From: Puccinia triticina
Taxonomy: Eukaryota; Basidiomycota; Pucciniomycetes; Pucciniales; Pucciniaceae
NCBI RefSeq assembly: GCF_026914185.1
Contig: NC_070574.1
Span: forward strand, 4,120,501-4,184,500
Direction of reading: 5' to 3'
Length of the DNA stretch: 64,000 nucleotides
How positions within the stretch are numbered: the stretch's first letter is position 1; each line of letters starts with the position of its first letter. The notes beneath the pieces were generated by a model. The model worked only from the letters and a program-made list of their open reading frames with translations, was not told the DNA's origin and made no database searches. Position numbers and translations under genes: made by a program. Shown in pieces: positions 62,996 to 64,000 of the stretch.

Positions 62996-64000
62996 AACAG
63001 AAACTCAACACAAAGTTTACGCTCATCCACAATGTGTGGACAACAAAGGGCAATCGGTTTGCCTTCATTGGTGCTGCAGTGGCTTACATTGACTTGGAAT
63101 GGAATTACGTGGTCCGTCATCTGGCCCTCAAAATGATACCGAGGAAGCACCACGGGCATCTACTAGCCCGTCCAATCGCCGCTCTCCTTAATAAAGGAGA
63201 TCTACACAAGAAGATGCTGGCTCAGACGACTGATTCTGGCTCAAATAATAATACCATGGTGAGTACCATGTATCAGCTACTCAAAAATAATAACCCAACT
63301 AAGCAATCCAAACACGTGTGGGACCCAGCTACCATGCACATTTGATGTGTCTGCAATAAGCTAGCCTTGATTGTGAATTTGGGCTTGAATGCTTTGTCTC
63401 TTAAAACATTGCCTCCTGGGAAGGCAAAGGAATTGGTCCTTGGTTTCTTCCCTGTGCTTGGAAAGGTCCTGGAGGAGGATGAGACTGAATTTACTGAGGC
63501 CGCTCCGGAAGTCAAACAATCCCCCAATCCACAGACAACCTCAGTTGAACTTGAACAAGAAGATGATGATGAAGGTTGGGAAAGCAACTATGGCAACGCT
63601 GATGAGCTTTTGGACAATGAGCCTGCTGCTTCTGAAAATGCAAATCAGGCCAATTCCGCCCCCAAAACCGCGGCCAACACTGCTAGTCAAAGCCAACACA
63701 CAAAGACTGCAAAGCTCAAAGAACTTGTCACCAAACTAGATGTTGTCATCAAGCAAATCACTTGTTCTGCGGCCCAGCGGGCAAATTTCGATCGGGTGGC
63801 AAAAGAAATGAATGTGAAGGTAGCCCCACTGATTGCCGGCTATGGGATCCAATGGAACATCAAGTACCAGAGCCATTGGAAAGCCATTGATGCGCGGGAG
63901 GTTATCAACCGGTTGCTCAAGGAAGACCAGGGACCAAACCAGCCTGGGTACTTTGATGATGTTTTCTTCCGACCTCGCAACTGGATTGAGATTGAAAATC

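Larger units (their letters stand above)
59486..64000 (+). pseudogene. hAT-family transposase with BED-type finger, runs off the window
   Basis: The N-terminus (from ATG 59486) is Ser/Arg/Lys-rich. A GTAAGA...GGAG intron (59861-59970) does not restore phase exactly. Next, FANVADYFHKPFF and a zinc finger YKCRWCHKIYRGHG..LLMHRDG (about 60165-60240), then KRWAADEAKKLHLILKKNVF at about 60540. About 2.4 kb of insertions or intron follow. Coding resumes at about 63005 with NTKFTLIHNVWTTKGNRFAF, KMIPRKHHGHLLARPIAALL and AQTTDSGSNNNTM (catalytic-domain blocks). TGA at 63343-63345 interrupts ...MHI*CVCNKLALIVN, where the family has Arg (CGA to TGA after T, a TCG change). An acidic insertion (EQEDDDEGWESNYG) and VINRLLKEDQGPN, WIEIEN continue to the end. 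Confidence 0.88.

Overview
This window looks like a transposon-packed nuclear segment of a rust fungus (Pucciniales, most likely Puccinia or a close relative). The evidence is fungal genes with short GT-AG introns, coding relics of repeat families I associate with rusts (BED-finger hAT transposases, DUF6589-type proteins, RecQ-like helicases), and C-to-T damage concentrated in TCG trinucleotides, the context reported for RIP-like mutation in Pucciniomycotina. The species call is inference.

Only three genes look intact. They are an intron-containing tRNA-Ala(UGC) at 4.44-4.54 kb, the DEAD-box rRNA-processing helicase RRP3 at 32.4-34.0 kb, and a UFE1/syntaxin-18 type ER SNARE at 50.7-52.0 kb. 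Five host genes survive as broken copies: an ALY/FoP-type C-terminus (0.6-1.3 kb), the tRNA-splicing endonuclease subunit SEN34 (3.0-4.1 kb), a DUF6589-type gene (7.2-8.0 kb), argininosuccinate synthase in two opposed pieces (29.2-30.0 kb) and cytochrome c peroxidase (43.3-43.7 kb).

The rest is nested mobile DNA. From 12.3 to 23.9 kb an 11.6-kb terminal-inverted-repeat element splits a small TAA-type MITE. It carries arrays of ATGACCGGTCAT palindromes, and one array unit was hit by a Ty3/gypsy element (14.4-22.8 kb) whose two LTRs differ by two substitutions, both TCG/TTG pairs. At 28.6-31.1 kb a CACTG-ended element with 144-bp inverted ends carries the argininosuccinate synthase pieces plus a poly(A)-tailed LINE fragment, which is a Pack-CACTA-like structure. 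A long LINE (44.9-50.3 kb, minus strand) is itself split by the same MITE family. Two hAT transposase relics fill 57-64 kb, one running off the end. A solo LTR related to the gypsy element lies at 53.5-54.3 kb.

Two themes run through the window. First, most small elements are foldbacks made by iterating one short motif on both strands (GGAGTG, TAGCG, ATGACCGGTCAT, GGGACTT, GTAACG and others). Second, C-to-T damage recurs at TCG and has struck catalytic residues: the integrase Asp of the gypsy element and the reverse-transcriptase Asp of the LINE are both changed to Asn by TCG-to-TTG. All alignments and counts here were made by eye.
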